This document shows, piece after piece, positions 8,490 to 16,624 of a stretch of DNA of 64,000 bases. The DNA is taken from assembly GCF_000956175.1 (NCBI RefSeq), contig NZ_CP011070.1, forward strand, positions 868,001 through 932,000, read 5' to 3'. The stretch is from Nitrosopumilus adriaticus (lineage in GTDB: Archaea; Thermoproteota; Nitrososphaeria; Nitrososphaerales; Nitrosopumilaceae). The position numbers and the translations under genes are program-made. The notes beneath the pieces are model-generated. The model saw only the letters and a program-made list of their open reading frames with translations. It made no database searches and was not told the DNA's origin. Numbering within the stretch: position 1 is the stretch's first letter; each line of letters begins with the position of its first letter.

Positions 8490-9551
8490 TTAAGGGTTTT
8501 TAGAATAATCTTCTCTGAGTTTCTCATATAGCTTGTCTAATTTCTTGTATAATCTCTTTGGCACTCTTTTCTTTTGGTTGCTCAATACATACAATGCAAG
8601 AATTGGAAATGCAATTGTTGCATCAGCATAAACTGTAACCATTCCGTTATGGGCATCCTGAACCTTGCCCCAGCTTTTTCCTTCTTGAAGTGTTGCACCT
8701 GACAATCCTCCGGTATCCGGACGTGCATCAGTGATTTGAATAATGTAATCTTGTCCTCCATCTGCCCTTTTTAGAATTTGGTCTAATAATGGACCTGTTT
8801 GCTGAGCAGTATTTTTTGGAACTCCTCCACCCAATTCTAAAATCCCTGATTTCTTTGAGTCATAAAGAATTGCTGCCTGCTCTATTATCTCCCTTACAAA
8901 ATCTAAATTGTAAATCTTGTCTTTGAGTCTGTGGACTGCTAAATTCAAGGCCAATGACGAATCCTTTATTGTAGATATGTAGACTGGAACATCATATTCA
9001 TATGCAGACGTGACAAAACTTTTTTCTGGATGCTTTGATTTTTCTTTACTAATCTTTCCCATCAAATTACAAAACTCTGCAGTTGTAAACGGCTTGTCTG
9101 GGAAATCATCTCCAAACATATTTTGAATTAACTGATCTTCAGCCTCTAATGTTTCATTAAATTTAATGTATACATCTCTAATTCTAACAATTTCATTTTC
9201 GTATAATTTCATATCATCTACATCAAAACTCCCTTGTTTTACTGGCAATCCCCATGCAAAATGATCTTCATGATAAACATTCGCACCAGTTGTAATTATC
9301 CAGTCGACAAACCCTCTTTCAATTAATGTTTTAATTATTCCACCAAAACCTACAGGTGTCATTGCTCCAGAAACTGTAAGACAAATTGTGGCATCTTCTT
9401 CAATCATCTGGGCATAAAGTTTAGCTGCATCTCCAAGCTGTCGTCCATTATACCCTGTACTTGCATAAACCTCGACTAAATCCTCTATGGTCATATTTGG
9501 ATCTAGTTTAATGTGAGGAATGTCTTTGCCATGAAATTCATGTGGGTCCAC
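8490..9551 (-). CDS. dys: Deoxyhypusine synthase
   Basis: A 353-residue enzyme expected to transfer the aminobutyl group of spermidine to a lysine of translation factor aIF5A. Family segments are TVSGAMTPVGFGG, ITTGANVYHEDHF (NAD/spermidine region), ILELGGGVPKN and the active-site Lys in SWGKV (Lys296). The length matches archaeal and eukaryotic enzymes. Homospermidine-synthase-like or other DHS paralogues are the main alternative. The nearby agmatinase-like gene could supply the polyamine pathway. Confidence 0.88.
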   Translation of the reverse strand: MDPHEFHGKDIPHIKLDPNMTIEDLVEVYASTGYNGRQLGDAAKLYAQMIEEDATICLTVSGAMTPVGFGGIIKTLIERGFVDWIITTGANVYHEDHFAWGLPVKQGSFDVDDMKLYENEIVRIRDVYIKFNETLEAEDQLIQNMFGDDFPDKPFTTAEFCNLMGKISKEKSKHPEKSFVTSAYEYDVPVYISTIKDSSLALNLAVHRLKDKIYNLDFVREIIEQAAILYDSKKSGILELGGGVPKNTAQQTGPLLDQILKRADGGQDYIIQITDARPDTGGLSGATLQEGKSWGKVQDAHNGMVTVYADATIAFPILALYVLSNQKKRVPKRLYKKLDKLYEKLREDYSKNP

Positions 9552-9658
9552 TTTGAAAAATAATTTTTTATTCTAAATAATACTTGCGGAAAGACTGTGA
9601 TATGAATTGTTTTTCATTCAAATATTACTTAATTAGTGATGATCTGAAATAATACTGG

Positions 9659-9994
9659 ATGAAAATAATTGATCTTCATGACCCTCAAAGAGTTGACAAA
9701 TCTCCAGATGATGTAGAAATTTTAATGTCTTCAGGAAATTTCACTCAAGATGAGTTTGTAATTTCTAAGGTGGAATTGCGTCTTTACAATGAACGAATTG
9801 ATACTGAATTGGGTACTTTTTCTCTAATTACCTCTTTTGTAGTGACTGACAAGGGTTCAGTGGAAATGATTTATGATGAAGGATTTCGTGGAGATAATCC
9901 TTTGAAAAGAACTAGAGAGTTTTTGATTTCAAACTTGGGCATATCTGCTTTGATATTGCGCTCAATAATTTGTCTGCGTGAAAAATTAGATTAA
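9659..9994 (+). CDS. Small soluble protein, unknown
   Basis: A 111-residue protein with a mixed beta/alpha pattern: ISKVELRLYNERID, GTFSLITSFVVTDKG and a C-terminal helix with ISALILRSIICLREK. There is no signal peptide and no recognised motif. The frame opens with ATG just after the divergent deoxyhypusine synthase promoter region. Function cannot be inferred. Confidence 0.55.
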   Translation: MKIIDLHDPQRVDKSPDDVEILMSSGNFTQDEFVISKVELRLYNERIDTELGTFSLITSFVVTDKGSVEMIYDEGFRGDNPLKRTREFLISNLGISALILRSIICLREKLD

Positions 9995-10069
9995 CTCAAA
10001 TTCCTACTGAGTATTCTTACTGATAATTTCTGCTTGTCCCTTAAGTAGAAAATTCTCTTTTTTGCCAAT

Positions 10070-10699
10070 ATGAAACAAAATACCAAAAAACATTCATTGC
10101 TATTAGCACTACCTGTGCTTGCAGCACTTGTTTTTGGAACAATTGGAACTTCTAATGCATTTGCAGAAGATGCAAGTTTTGGAATTGTTCCAGATTTGGT
10201 TTCACTTGAAAAGACTGATGCGTTTTTAGATGTATCATCTGAATCCCCAGTAGACAAAGCTGTAGTTCAATTTAGAGGCGGTACTGATGGATGGGCAATC
10301 ATAGGTGGTCAAGCATATGATTCAAAAATCGGAATTACCGGAAAAGCTGTTCATCAAGGTGATGGCGTTTGGAAAATAAAATCCAAAGCTGACATTGCTG
10401 TAGAAAACAGACATGCTACTCTAGAATTGAAAGGTAAAGCAGTTGATGGAAAACTTCGACTACATGGAACTGGAACATTAGATGGCGGAGAACCATTTAG
10501 AATAATTCTAAGAGGTAATTATGCTCCAATCTATGACCAACCAGGAGATTTCGTACTTGACTGGTCAATGGCTAAAATACAAAACATGGAAAATGGATTT
10601 AGAATTCCATTAGCACAAAACGGTGTAATTCATGTAGAGCCAGTAATGTCTATTGAAGAATTAGATTCTTTAGAAAGTGAAATAAGTATTGAGGAGTAA
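10070..10699 (+). CDS. Secreted protein, unknown
   Basis: A 209-residue protein with a clear Sec signal peptide: KKHS, a hydrophobic core LLLALPVLAALVFG, and a likely cleavage at NAFA-ED. The mature part is beta-rich with Gly-rich turns (FRGGTDGWAIIGGQ, GKAVDGKLRLHGTGTLDGG), suggesting an extracellular beta-sandwich. There is no C-terminal membrane anchor and no Cys in the mature part. A role in the cell envelope is inferred from secretion only. Confidence 0.75.
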   Translation: MKQNTKKHSLLLALPVLAALVFGTIGTSNAFAEDASFGIVPDLVSLEKTDAFLDVSSESPVDKAVVQFRGGTDGWAIIGGQAYDSKIGITGKAVHQGDGVWKIKSKADIAVENRHATLELKGKAVDGKLRLHGTGTLDGGEPFRIILRGNYAPIYDQPGDFVLDWSMAKIQNMENGFRIPLAQNGVIHVEPVMSIEELDSLESEISIEE

Positions 10700-10734
10700 T
10701 CCTCTCTTTTTTTATTTTATTCATAATCTTTTGT

Positions 10735-10911
10735 TTAAGACTGTATACAATATTTGCATGGAGAAAATTTCTCTTTCAATGCTTCTTCAAGGATATCTGG
10801 AACAAAGTATGTTTTATCCTCTTTTTTCACATAGTAAATTTTGCAATCTGGAATCATACTGGCCAAATCATGAACTACCATATCTGATTTATTTCCAAGA
10901 TATCCTACCAT
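10735..10911 (-). CDS. Microprotein with C-terminal CxxC (Ada-Zn-like pattern)
   Basis: A 58-residue frame starting ATG at 10911. It contains VVHDLASMIPDC, then KTYFVPDILEEAL and a terminal SPCKYCI. The H...C...F...A...PCxxC order resembles the small metal-binding module found at the ends of some nucleases and in Ada, but the resemblance is only by eye. It is the last of the minus-strand microprotein genes in this stretch, and no convincing TATA box lies at the expected distance, so it may be read from an upstream promoter. Confidence 0.5.
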   Translation of the reverse strand: MVGYLGNKSDMVVHDLASMIPDCKIYYVKKEDKTYFVPDILEEALKEKFSPCKYCIQS

Positions 10912-10992
10912 GATAAAGAATCATTCCATTTTGCTGTCATGTGTTATTTTATACTATATGTCCTATAAACTAGATGAAAAATTGAAGTAATA

Positions 10993-11133
10993 CTATGATT
11001 TATTTTCTAAACACAAATTACATAATTTTTCAAAAGTCATGCTTTTGTTTGGCTTAAATTTATTCCCGCAATCTTCACATGTATTTTGTAAAATCAATTT
11101 TTCAACTGTGTCTTCATTTTGTGGGTTAGTCAA
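10993..11133 (-). CDS. Zinc-ribbon microprotein (CxxC...CxxC)
   Basis: A 46-residue frame starting with TTG that overlaps the stop of the preceding gene in a TTGA junction, which suggests translational coupling. It has CEDCGNKF and, 15 residues later, CNLCLENKS at the very C-terminus, a compact four-Cys zinc ribbon. Proteins this small with only a ribbon are usually adaptors or nucleic-acid binders; here the function is unknown. Confidence 0.6.
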   Translation of the reverse strand: MTNPQNEDTVEKLILQNTCEDCGNKFKPNKSMTFEKLCNLCLENKS

Positions 11134-11297
11134 TTATCCTCATTATTACTATTTGATTTATCCAGTTCATTTTTTAAATTATTATCACATTTTTTGATCT
11201 CTTCTTCTATTTTATTGATTTCTTCAATTGATAGGGTGAACTTGAATTCATCTTTTTTTGATGATTCCGCTTTGGATGTAATTTTATTGCTCGACAT
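11130..11297 (-). CDS. Charged coiled-coil microprotein
   Basis: A 55-residue frame from ATG 11297 with a Lys/Ser-rich start and a central helix (LSIEEINKIEEEIKKCDNNL) of heptad character; one Cys. It overlaps the upstream Cys/His microprotein gene by 14 bp and the downstream ribbon gene by 4 bp, so the three frames look like one operon. No family recognised. Confidence 0.5.
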   Translation of the reverse strand: MSSNKITSKAESSKKDEFKFTLSIEEINKIEEEIKKCDNNLKNELDKSNSNNEDN

Positions 11298-11442
11298 GTT
11301 TTACAATCCAATCTTTAACGGCCATATCTGTGCGATGATCTTGGCATCTTACATGAGGACATGGAATTAGTCTCTGACAATTCTCGTCTTCACATTTTCG
11401 ATAATTTCCAGGAATGTTGGTGTTTTTAGGTGTTATTTGCAA
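11284..11442 (-). CDS. Cys/His microprotein
   Basis: A frame of 52 residues if it starts at TTG 11442. It contains KCEDENCQRLIPCPHVRCQDH, giving four Cys and two His in a 21-residue stretch, enough for one or two zinc sites, then a short helix with DWIVKH. The start is uncertain: the frame is open for about 17 more codons upstream without ATG or GTG, and no clear TATA box is seen. The 3' end overlaps the next gene by 14 bp. Confidence 0.5.
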   Translation of the reverse strand: MQITPKNTNIPGNYRKCEDENCQRLIPCPHVRCQDHRTDMAVKDWIVKHVEQ

Positions 11443-11516
11443 ATTATGAATTCCATTTAGAAATGTAATGCTGCTTTTTAGTTAATTTATGAAAAATCAT
11501 TTTTTAAATTAAATTT

Positions 11517-11606
11517 TTAGATGCTTTTACATTCACACTTTTGTTGTTTTTCAAATCTAGGATATTTTAGCTTATGGCATACATCACAGTATAGTTGATT
11601 TGACAC
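11517..11606 (-). CDS. 29-residue CxxC...CxC microprotein
   Basis: A 30-codon frame from GTG 11606: CDVCHKLKYPRFEKQQKCEC, with four Cys in a ribbon-like spacing. A TATA-like CTTAATAC (minus strand, 11628-11635) is centred 25.5 bp upstream of the GTG, fitting a leaderless message. The product is extremely short, so coding status rests on the Cys spacing and the promoter. Confidence 0.4.
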   Translation of the reverse strand: MSNQLYCDVCHKLKYPRFEKQQKCECKSI

Positions 11607-11686
11607 ATCTATCTAATGCTGATTTGTGTATTAAGAGTATTGTATGATTCATCTACACTGAAAATTCAATCTTGTATATTTTAGAA

Positions 11687-11827
11687 TCATTGGTTTTGCG
11701 ATGTACTGATGTTGCCTTTAATATCAAGTATGTTTCCACATGTATCACATTCCCACTCTCCATTACAACTTAACTGGCTTGAATTCATGCCACTTGAAGT
11801 ATTGCACACTTTACATCTTAATGACAT
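11687..11827 (-). CDS. Zinc-ribbon microprotein
   Basis: A 46-residue frame from ATG 11827. It carries CKVC near the N-terminus, a lone Cys, then CDTCGNILDIKG, the knuckle-and-strand pattern of a zinc ribbon with C-terminal beta strand. It overlaps the preceding C2H2-like gene by 17 bp, so both are probably translated from one message. Function unknown. Confidence 0.6.
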   Translation of the reverse strand: MSLRCKVCNTSSGMNSSQLSCNGEWECDTCGNILDIKGNISTSQNQ

Positions 11828-11954
11828 TATTTTTATCCTTGTTAGTTTTCACTTTGGTTTTTGTTAAATGGTGTTTTTCATGTTCTCGTACTTTGTCAAA
11901 CGTATCAACTGTTCCTTCCCAGTGAAAATCACATTCACTGCATTGATATTTCAT
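11811..11954 (-). CDS. C2H2-like single zinc-finger microprotein
   Basis: A 47-residue frame from ATG 11954 that begins MKYQCSECDFHWEGTVDTF and continues to REHEKHH. This is C-x2-C-x16-H-x2-H-H, close to a classical C2H2 finger with a longer loop, followed by a Lys-rich tail suited to DNA or RNA contact. Its ATG overlaps the stop of the 31-residue frame upstream in an ATGA junction. Confidence 0.6.
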   Translation of the reverse strand: MKYQCSECDFHWEGTVDTFDKVREHEKHHLTKTKVKTNKDKNNVIKM

Positions 11955-12046
11955 TTTAGTTTCTCACATCTTTTTGGTGTGTTGGAAGTTTTTTGCTTGC
12001 TTGTCTTAAAAGATTCAAATTTTAATTTAATGATATTTTTTAACAT
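11951..12046 (-). CDS. 31-residue basic leader peptide
   Basis: A 32-codon frame from ATG 12046, rich in Lys and Ser, with one Cys. It is the first frame after a strong TATA box (ATATATA, 12068-12074) centred 25 bp upstream, and ends in an ATGA overlap with the C2H2-like gene. It may be a functional peptide or a leader that couples translation. Confidence 0.4.
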   Translation of the reverse strand: MLKNIIKLKFESFKTSKQKTSNTPKRCEKLK

Positions 12047-12067
12047 ACTTTTAGTAGCGTTCCTTTC

Positions 12068-12074
12068 ATATATA
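12068..12074 (-). promoter_or_regulatory. TATA box of the microprotein operon
   Basis: ATATATA, centred 25 bp before ATG 12046 on the minus strand. It is the clearest promoter in the 10.7-12.05 kb stretch. Confidence 0.55.
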
Positions 12075-12100
12075 CCGGCGTAATTCAAATTAAAAAAATA

Positions 12101-12511
12101 CTAGTAGCCTTCTTCTCCTGGGAAAAGAAGACACCAATAGTTTGCATTAGTCTTTGCAGATTTTTTTTGACCAATCTTACATGGTCCGAATACCTTTCCA
12201 GCAGATAACTCTGACTGGTAATTTGGAACTCTCTGAATCTGCTTAACTATTGCTGGTGTTACAAAAAATGAACTTACCATTTGATTGTTCACATCAAATG
12301 TCTCCACAGTATCTATTACATTGTAATCTGTCAATCCATCATCTCCGATGGCCTCCTTTGGGGTATACGGAGATGGTTTGCCTCGATTGGTTCGAAAGTC
12401 TTTGATGTTGATGATTTTGCCTAAAATCTTGCCTATTCCTACGGCTTTGGTTTGTTCCTGTGGTTTGTTGTAATCACCTAAATTGATTTGAGTTTGTGTC
12501 GTTTCGTTCAT
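12101..12511 (-). CDS. Conserved-looking protein of unknown function
   Basis: A 136-residue soluble protein with a Gln/Thr-rich start (possibly disordered), then a compact beta-rich region including IINIKDFRTNRGKPSPYTP, FVTPAIVKQIQRVP, and two Cys near the end (FGPCKIG, NYWCLLFPGEEGY). No family is recognised. It lies directly upstream of the microprotein operon on the same strand and is divergent from thrS. Confidence 0.6.
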   Translation of the reverse strand: MNETTQTQINLGDYNKPQEQTKAVGIGKILGKIINIKDFRTNRGKPSPYTPKEAIGDDGLTDYNVIDTVETFDVNNQMVSSFFVTPAIVKQIQRVPNYQSELSAGKVFGPCKIGQKKSAKTNANYWCLLFPGEEGY

Positions 12512-12662
12512 TTGTGATTCAACATGATTTACTTCGAATTCTAAATGAGTTGTGTCTTTTAAGAACTAGTGACGCCAAGTCAACAGTAATTCGACATTTT
12601 TCAAATTTTAATTATCATCAAAGAGGAAAATCTGACTAAATTTTCTAAAATTTCCAAAAATA

Positions 12663-12681
12663 CTAAGGATTTTAAACTTAG
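12663..12681. promoter_or_regulatory. Inverted repeat around the thrS TATA box
   Basis: CTAAG and CTTAG flank a TTTTAAA core (TATA-like, about 28 bp before ATG 12700). A factor binding the repeat could block or assist TBP access. The arms are short, so chance is possible. The rest of the 188-bp divergent region 12512-12699 shows nothing else I can name. Confidence 0.35.
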
Positions 12682-12699
12682 GATAATTGATTTGAATAC

Positions 12700-14562
12700 A
12701 TGCGAATATTGCAACTTCATTGTGACAGCATAGAGTACACTCCGACAAAAAAAGAGATCAAATCTGCTGAGGACATTGAAAATCCTGAAACTCAAAGATT
12801 AGAAGAACTTGTGGTAGTTTTTGTCGCAATAGAAGATGGTGATGACTCTTCTGTAGCACAGGATGCTATTTCACAAATAAAAAACTCTATGGAAAAAATT
12901 GGCTGTAAAAAATTATTGTTATATCCATACGCTCATCTTAGTTCAAATCTTGCAAAACCTTCTACTGCTATTTCTTTGCTCAAAGAGATGGAGTCATCTG
13001 CGTCTGATCTTGATGTTTCTCATTCTCCCTTTGGATGGACCAAATCATACAAACTTCAAGTTAAGGGACATCCGTTAGCTGAAAGCTCCAAAGTTGTAAC
13101 AAAAGATTCAGCTACACAAACTGAAGAACTTACTTCTGATGCGTTAAAGGGCGAATCAAAAATTAGATCTATTTGGAAGATAATGTCTCCTGATGGAACA
13201 ATGTCGAACATTGGAGATTTTGATTTTACAAATCACAAAAAACTAGAATCACTGGCAAAATATGAATCCGCAAAGCAGCGTCATGTTGATGAGCCTCCAC
13301 CACATGTTGCACTAATGAAAAAAATGGGAATTGCAGATTATGAACCGGCTTCTGATTCTGGCAATATGCGATTTTACCCTAATGGACGATTGATAAAATC
13401 TCTAATTGAACGCTATGTGACTGATAGAGTAAAAGAATATGGTGGATATGAAGTTGAAACACCAATCATGTATGATTCTGAACATCCAAGTATGGTTAGT
13501 TACTTTAATCGATTCCCTGCACGACAATACAATATTGATTCAGAAGGCAAAAAATTATTTTTGAGATTTGCAGCTTGCTTTGGACAATTCTTAATGGCAA
13601 ATCAATACCAAATGTCTTACAAGAATCTTCCTTACAAATTGTATGAGCTAACCAGATACAGCTTCCGACGAGAACAATCCGGGGAACTAGTTGGACTGAG
13701 ACGACTTAGAGCATTTACGATGCCTGATTGCCATGCGTTTTGCAAAAACATGGAACAAGCAGTAGAGGAAATTAAAGTTAGATTTGATTTATCTCAAAGT
13801 GTCCTAACTAATCTTGGAATTGATGGAAATGACTATGACATGGCAATCAGATTTACTGAAGATTTCTACAATGAAAATAAAACTGCCATAGAGGAACTAG
13901 TCAAGAAACATGGAAAGCCAGTGTTAGTTGAAATGTGGACAGAAAAATTCTTTTATTTTGTTCTAAAATGGGAGTTTAACTTTATTGATGGGCTTGGAAA
14001 AGCATCTGCTCTATCTACCGACCAGATTGATGTAGAAAATGGTAGCCGATATGGAATAGAATTCATTGATGAAAATAACACTCCGCAACATCCGATAATT
14101 TTGCACAATTCCCCTAGTGGTGCAATTGAGCGAATCATTTATGCACTACTTGAAAAGGCTGCAAAAGACTCCAAAGAAGGAAGAAAGCCACAATTCCCAT
14201 TATGGCTAGCTCCAACACAAGTGAGAATTATTCCGCTAAATGCTGAATTTGACGAGTTTTGTAAAACACTATGTGAAAGAATATCTGTAAATAATATTCG
14301 AGTGGATATTGATGATAGAAATGAGAGTATTGGAAAAAGAATTCGTGAAGCAGAAAAAGAATGGATTAGATACATTTTGGTGATTGGTCAAAAAGAAGCA
14401 AATTCACAAAATCTTAGCATACGTGATAGAAAAACTGGTGATGTTCGCGAAATATCCTTTGATGATTTCCTAAATGAAATACATGAACAGACAAAGGAAA
14501 AGCCTTTCACGGGTTTGAATTTGCCAAAATATCTCTCAAAAAGACCTCAACTGATGGTGTAA
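12700..14562 (+). CDS. thrS: Threonyl-tRNA synthetase, archaeal type
   Basis: A 620-residue class II synthetase that charges tRNA-Thr. The N-terminal ~140 residues begin MRILQLHCDSIEYTP, the archaeal editing domain related to D-aminoacyl-tRNA deacylase, followed by the catalytic core with motif 2 (YELTRYSFRREQSGELVGLRR) and motif 3 (GAIERIIYALLE), and the anticodon-binding domain near the C-terminus (WLAPTQVRIIPLN). The length is normal for the family. It is followed 3 bp later by the agmatinase-like gene, so the two are probably co-transcribed. Confidence 0.95.
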   Translation: MRILQLHCDSIEYTPTKKEIKSAEDIENPETQRLEELVVVFVAIEDGDDSSVAQDAISQIKNSMEKIGCKKLLLYPYAHLSSNLAKPSTAISLLKEMESSASDLDVSHSPFGWTKSYKLQVKGHPLAESSKVVTKDSATQTEELTSDALKGESKIRSIWKIMSPDGTMSNIGDFDFTNHKKLESLAKYESAKQRHVDEPPPHVALMKKMGIADYEPASDSGNMRFYPNGRLIKSLIERYVTDRVKEYGGYEVETPIMYDSEHPSMVSYFNRFPARQYNIDSEGKKLFLRFAACFGQFLMANQYQMSYKNLPYKLYELTRYSFRREQSGELVGLRRLRAFTMPDCHAFCKNMEQAVEEIKVRFDLSQSVLTNLGIDGNDYDMAIRFTEDFYNENKTAIEELVKKHGKPVLVEMWTEKFFYFVLKWEFNFIDGLGKASALSTDQIDVENGSRYGIEFIDENNTPQHPIILHNSPSGAIERIIYALLEKAAKDSKEGRKPQFPLWLAPTQVRIIPLNAEFDEFCKTLCERISVNNIRVDIDDRNESIGKRIREAEKEWIRYILVIGQKEANSQNLSIRDRKTGDVREISFDDFLNEIHEQTKEKPFTGLNLPKYLSKRPQLMV

Positions 14563-14565
14563 AAA

Positions 14566-15441
14566 ATGAGTTTTTTTGATTTATACATGAACAGGAATCC
14601 TCTCATTACTTCTTCAGATGATGACACAGAACCAGTAGCTACCATATTTGGAGTTCCTTTTGATTCCACTCACTCTTACAAACCTGGTTGCAGATTTGGA
14701 CCTGATGCAATTCGTGATTCATTTAACAACATTGAGATATTCCATCCTGATCTTCAAGTTAATTTAGAGACTGTAAACATTGAGGATCTAGGAAATACGC
14801 GTCATACTGTTGTTGCATCAGAAATGATTGACATGGTAAAGAAAATAACTACTGAACTTGTTGCAAAACAACGACAGCTTTTCATTTTGGGTGGTGAGCA
14901 CTCTATTACATTTGGCACATACACAAGTTTTCCAAAAGAAACAGGCTACATTGTATTTGACGCTCATTATGATTTACGCGATGAATTTGCAGATATCAAA
15001 CTAAGCCATGCCTCTTACCTTAGGAGAATTGTAGAGGAGAGAGGCTCTGATAATATTTTACATGTTGGTGCTAGGGCATTTGTTAAAGAGGAATTGGAAT
15101 TTCTTAAAGAAAATAATATCAAAACAATCTCTGATAGGGAGATTCGGGATGGAAAAGGACCCCAATTAGTAAAAGACTATGTATCTACTTTTGATGCGAT
15201 TTATTCCAGTTTTGATCTTGATGTTCTTGATCCTGCTTTTGCTCCCGGCGTTGGAAATCCTGAGGCAGTAGGAATCACATCAAGGGAATTGTTTGACATG
15301 ATTCATTCATTCCAAGATACAAAGGTAATTGGAGCAGATATTGTAGAATTAAATCCTTACCATGATAATGGCTCCACTGCATCACTTGCAGCAAAAATCA
15401 TCTCTACATTAATTGCCATGAATCTCTCTCCAAATCAATAA
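14566..15441 (+). CDS. speB: Agmatinase/arginase family ureohydrolase
   Basis: A 291-residue binuclear manganese enzyme. Metal-binding segments are LGGEHSITFG, FDAHYDLRDEF and SFDLDVLDPAFAPG, in the order expected for ureohydrolases; GVPFDST at the N-terminus is typical of agmatinases. The probable reaction is agmatine to putrescine and urea, which would feed spermidine synthesis and, through it, deoxyhypusine synthase at 8490-9551. Arginase or guanidinobutyrase activity cannot be excluded. It follows thrS with a 3-bp gap. Confidence 0.88.
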   Translation: MSFFDLYMNRNPLITSSDDDTEPVATIFGVPFDSTHSYKPGCRFGPDAIRDSFNNIEIFHPDLQVNLETVNIEDLGNTRHTVVASEMIDMVKKITTELVAKQRQLFILGGEHSITFGTYTSFPKETGYIVFDAHYDLRDEFADIKLSHASYLRRIVEERGSDNILHVGARAFVKEELEFLKENNIKTISDREIRDGKGPQLVKDYVSTFDAIYSSFDLDVLDPAFAPGVGNPEAVGITSRELFDMIHSFQDTKVIGADIVELNPYHDNGSTASLAAKIISTLIAMNLSPNQ

Positions 15442-15551
15442 AATTACTTTTCATTTGATTAAGTTTGGTTGCACTGTTGAGAAAATCTGGTATCTTCCTG
15501 TTTGATCTGATCAAACTATCTCTTATGAGTAAATTAATTTCAAAGTAATTA

Positions 15552-15641
15552 ATGCATGAATTATTTAGTCAAGTTATGGATTCATTTGATGAATCAATGA
15601 TGGAAGAATTAAAAAAAGAAATTAAGAAATTAGCAGAATAA
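15552..15641 (+). CDS. 29-residue charged helical microprotein
   Basis: A 30-codon frame starting MHELFSQVMDSFDESMMEE and ending in a Lys-rich helix. A TATA-like TTATGA (15523-15528) is centred about 26.5 bp upstream, in line with the leaderless pattern of neighbours. Small and without motif, so coding status is tentative. Confidence 0.4.
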   Translation: MHELFSQVMDSFDESMMEELKKEIKKLAE

Positions 15642-15741
15642 TCGTTAGTTTTTAGAATACGGGTATTTCGTATCTATTTTTTAAATCCTCTAAAATCAAG
15701 TTTCAGCTAAAGTTATAATCTAGATTAGAAAAAATTTGAAT

Positions 15742-15900
15742 ATGGGATTCAAAAAAGGCATTAACAAATGTGTAGAGTGCGAGAAGAAAATGAAAGAGGA
15801 TCCTGATGAAACAGGTATGTGTAGTAAATGCGGTTCAGAACAAACTCGTATTGAAACGGCAATATACAAAGAATTACTCAATGAAGGAAGATTCCCATAA
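15742..15900 (+). CDS. Zinc-ribbon microprotein
   Basis: A 52-residue protein with CVECEKKM and, 18 residues on, CSKCGSEQ, two Cys pairs forming a zinc ribbon, followed by a helix with IYKELLNEGRFP. A TTATAATC box at 15713-15720 is centred 26 bp before the ATG. No family name can be given. Confidence 0.65.
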   Translation: MGFKKGINKCVECEKKMKEDPDETGMCSKCGSEQTRIETAIYKELLNEGRFP

Positions 15901-16013
15901 CCTGGGTTCTGATATTGGGATTTTAGAAAAATTATAGACTTGAGCGTATTGGTGTTTAAGGTCTACTCTTTTGTTAATATTTTAGGCTCCATTAAGAGTC
16001 AGATGGGAATCGT

Positions 16014-16028
16014 ACTGTTAATAACAGT
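16014..16028. promoter_or_regulatory. Palindrome overlapping a promoter
   Basis: ACTGTTA-A-TAACAGT is a perfect inverted repeat with 7-bp arms. Its centre contains TTAATAA, a TATA-like box lying 29 bp before the TTG start at 16050. A repressor bound here would mask the promoter of the CDP-alcohol phosphotransferase gene. Confidence 0.5.
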
Positions 16029-16049
16029 GAGGTTTGCGGGATTATACCG

Positions 16050-16622
16050 TTGCTAAATAATCTAAGAGAGACACTTCGACCAACACTTGAAAAAATTGGA
16101 AAAGGATTTGCATCCACTGGATTATCGCCTAATTTTTGGACTGTTGTAGGTCTAGTAATTGCATTAATTTCGGCAATAGTTTATGGTCTTGGAATTGAAT
16201 TTGGATTAATTATTGGAGGTGTATTGTTACTTGTTTCAGGATTTTTTGATATGGTTGACGGTCAAGTAGCTAGAGTAACTGGAAAAACTTCTAAAAAAGG
16301 CTCCTATCTTGATTCAATGTTTGATAAAATTGCTGAAGTTGCAATATTTTTAGGAATTTTGGTTGGGGGTTATGCAGAACCTTATCTTGTATTGCTTGCA
16401 ATCACTTTGTCATTATTGGTAAGTTACGCTCGAGCAAAATCTGATGCAATTGGAATAAAGCTTCAAGGGATTGGTATTGGTGAAAGAGCAGAAAGACTGC
16501 TGGTAATTGCCATTGTTGGAATAATTGGGTTCATGGATATTGCAGTTCTAATTGTTGTAATAATTGCAGGGATTACTCTGATTCAAAGAATGATTTTTAC
16601 TGCAAAAAATATTGCCGAATAA
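16050..16622 (+). CDS. CDP-alcohol phosphatidyltransferase family enzyme
   Basis: A 190-residue membrane enzyme of polar-lipid synthesis. The family signature DG-x2-AR-x8-G-x3-D-x3-D is complete in the segment that begins DGQVARV and ends GSYLDSMFD, and several hydrophobic helices follow. In archaea such enzymes join a CDP-archaeol lipid to inositol phosphate, glycerol or serine; which alcohol is used here cannot be decided, though the size fits archaetidylinositol-phosphate synthase. TTG 16050 is the only plausible start after the promoter palindrome. Confidence 0.85.
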   Translation: MLNNLRETLRPTLEKIGKGFASTGLSPNFWTVVGLVIALISAIVYGLGIEFGLIIGGVLLLVSGFFDMVDGQVARVTGKTSKKGSYLDSMFDKIAEVAIFLGILVGGYAEPYLVLLAITLSLLVSYARAKSDAIGIKLQGIGIGERAERLLVIAIVGIIGFMDIAVLIVVIIAGITLIQRMIFTAKNIAE

Positions 16623-16624
16623 TA

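Noticed and set aside
9991-10257. Minus-strand 88-residue frame over the secreted protein gene
   Set aside because: It lies inside a gene with a clear signal peptide and has no support of its own.
10689-12083. Four plus-strand frames (10689-10913, 11119-11370, 11740-11925, 11868-12083)
   Set aside because: Phe/Leu/Ser-rich frames without domain pattern. They lie opposite minus-strand frames with ordered Cys motifs, overlapping starts and TATA boxes, which explain the sequence better.
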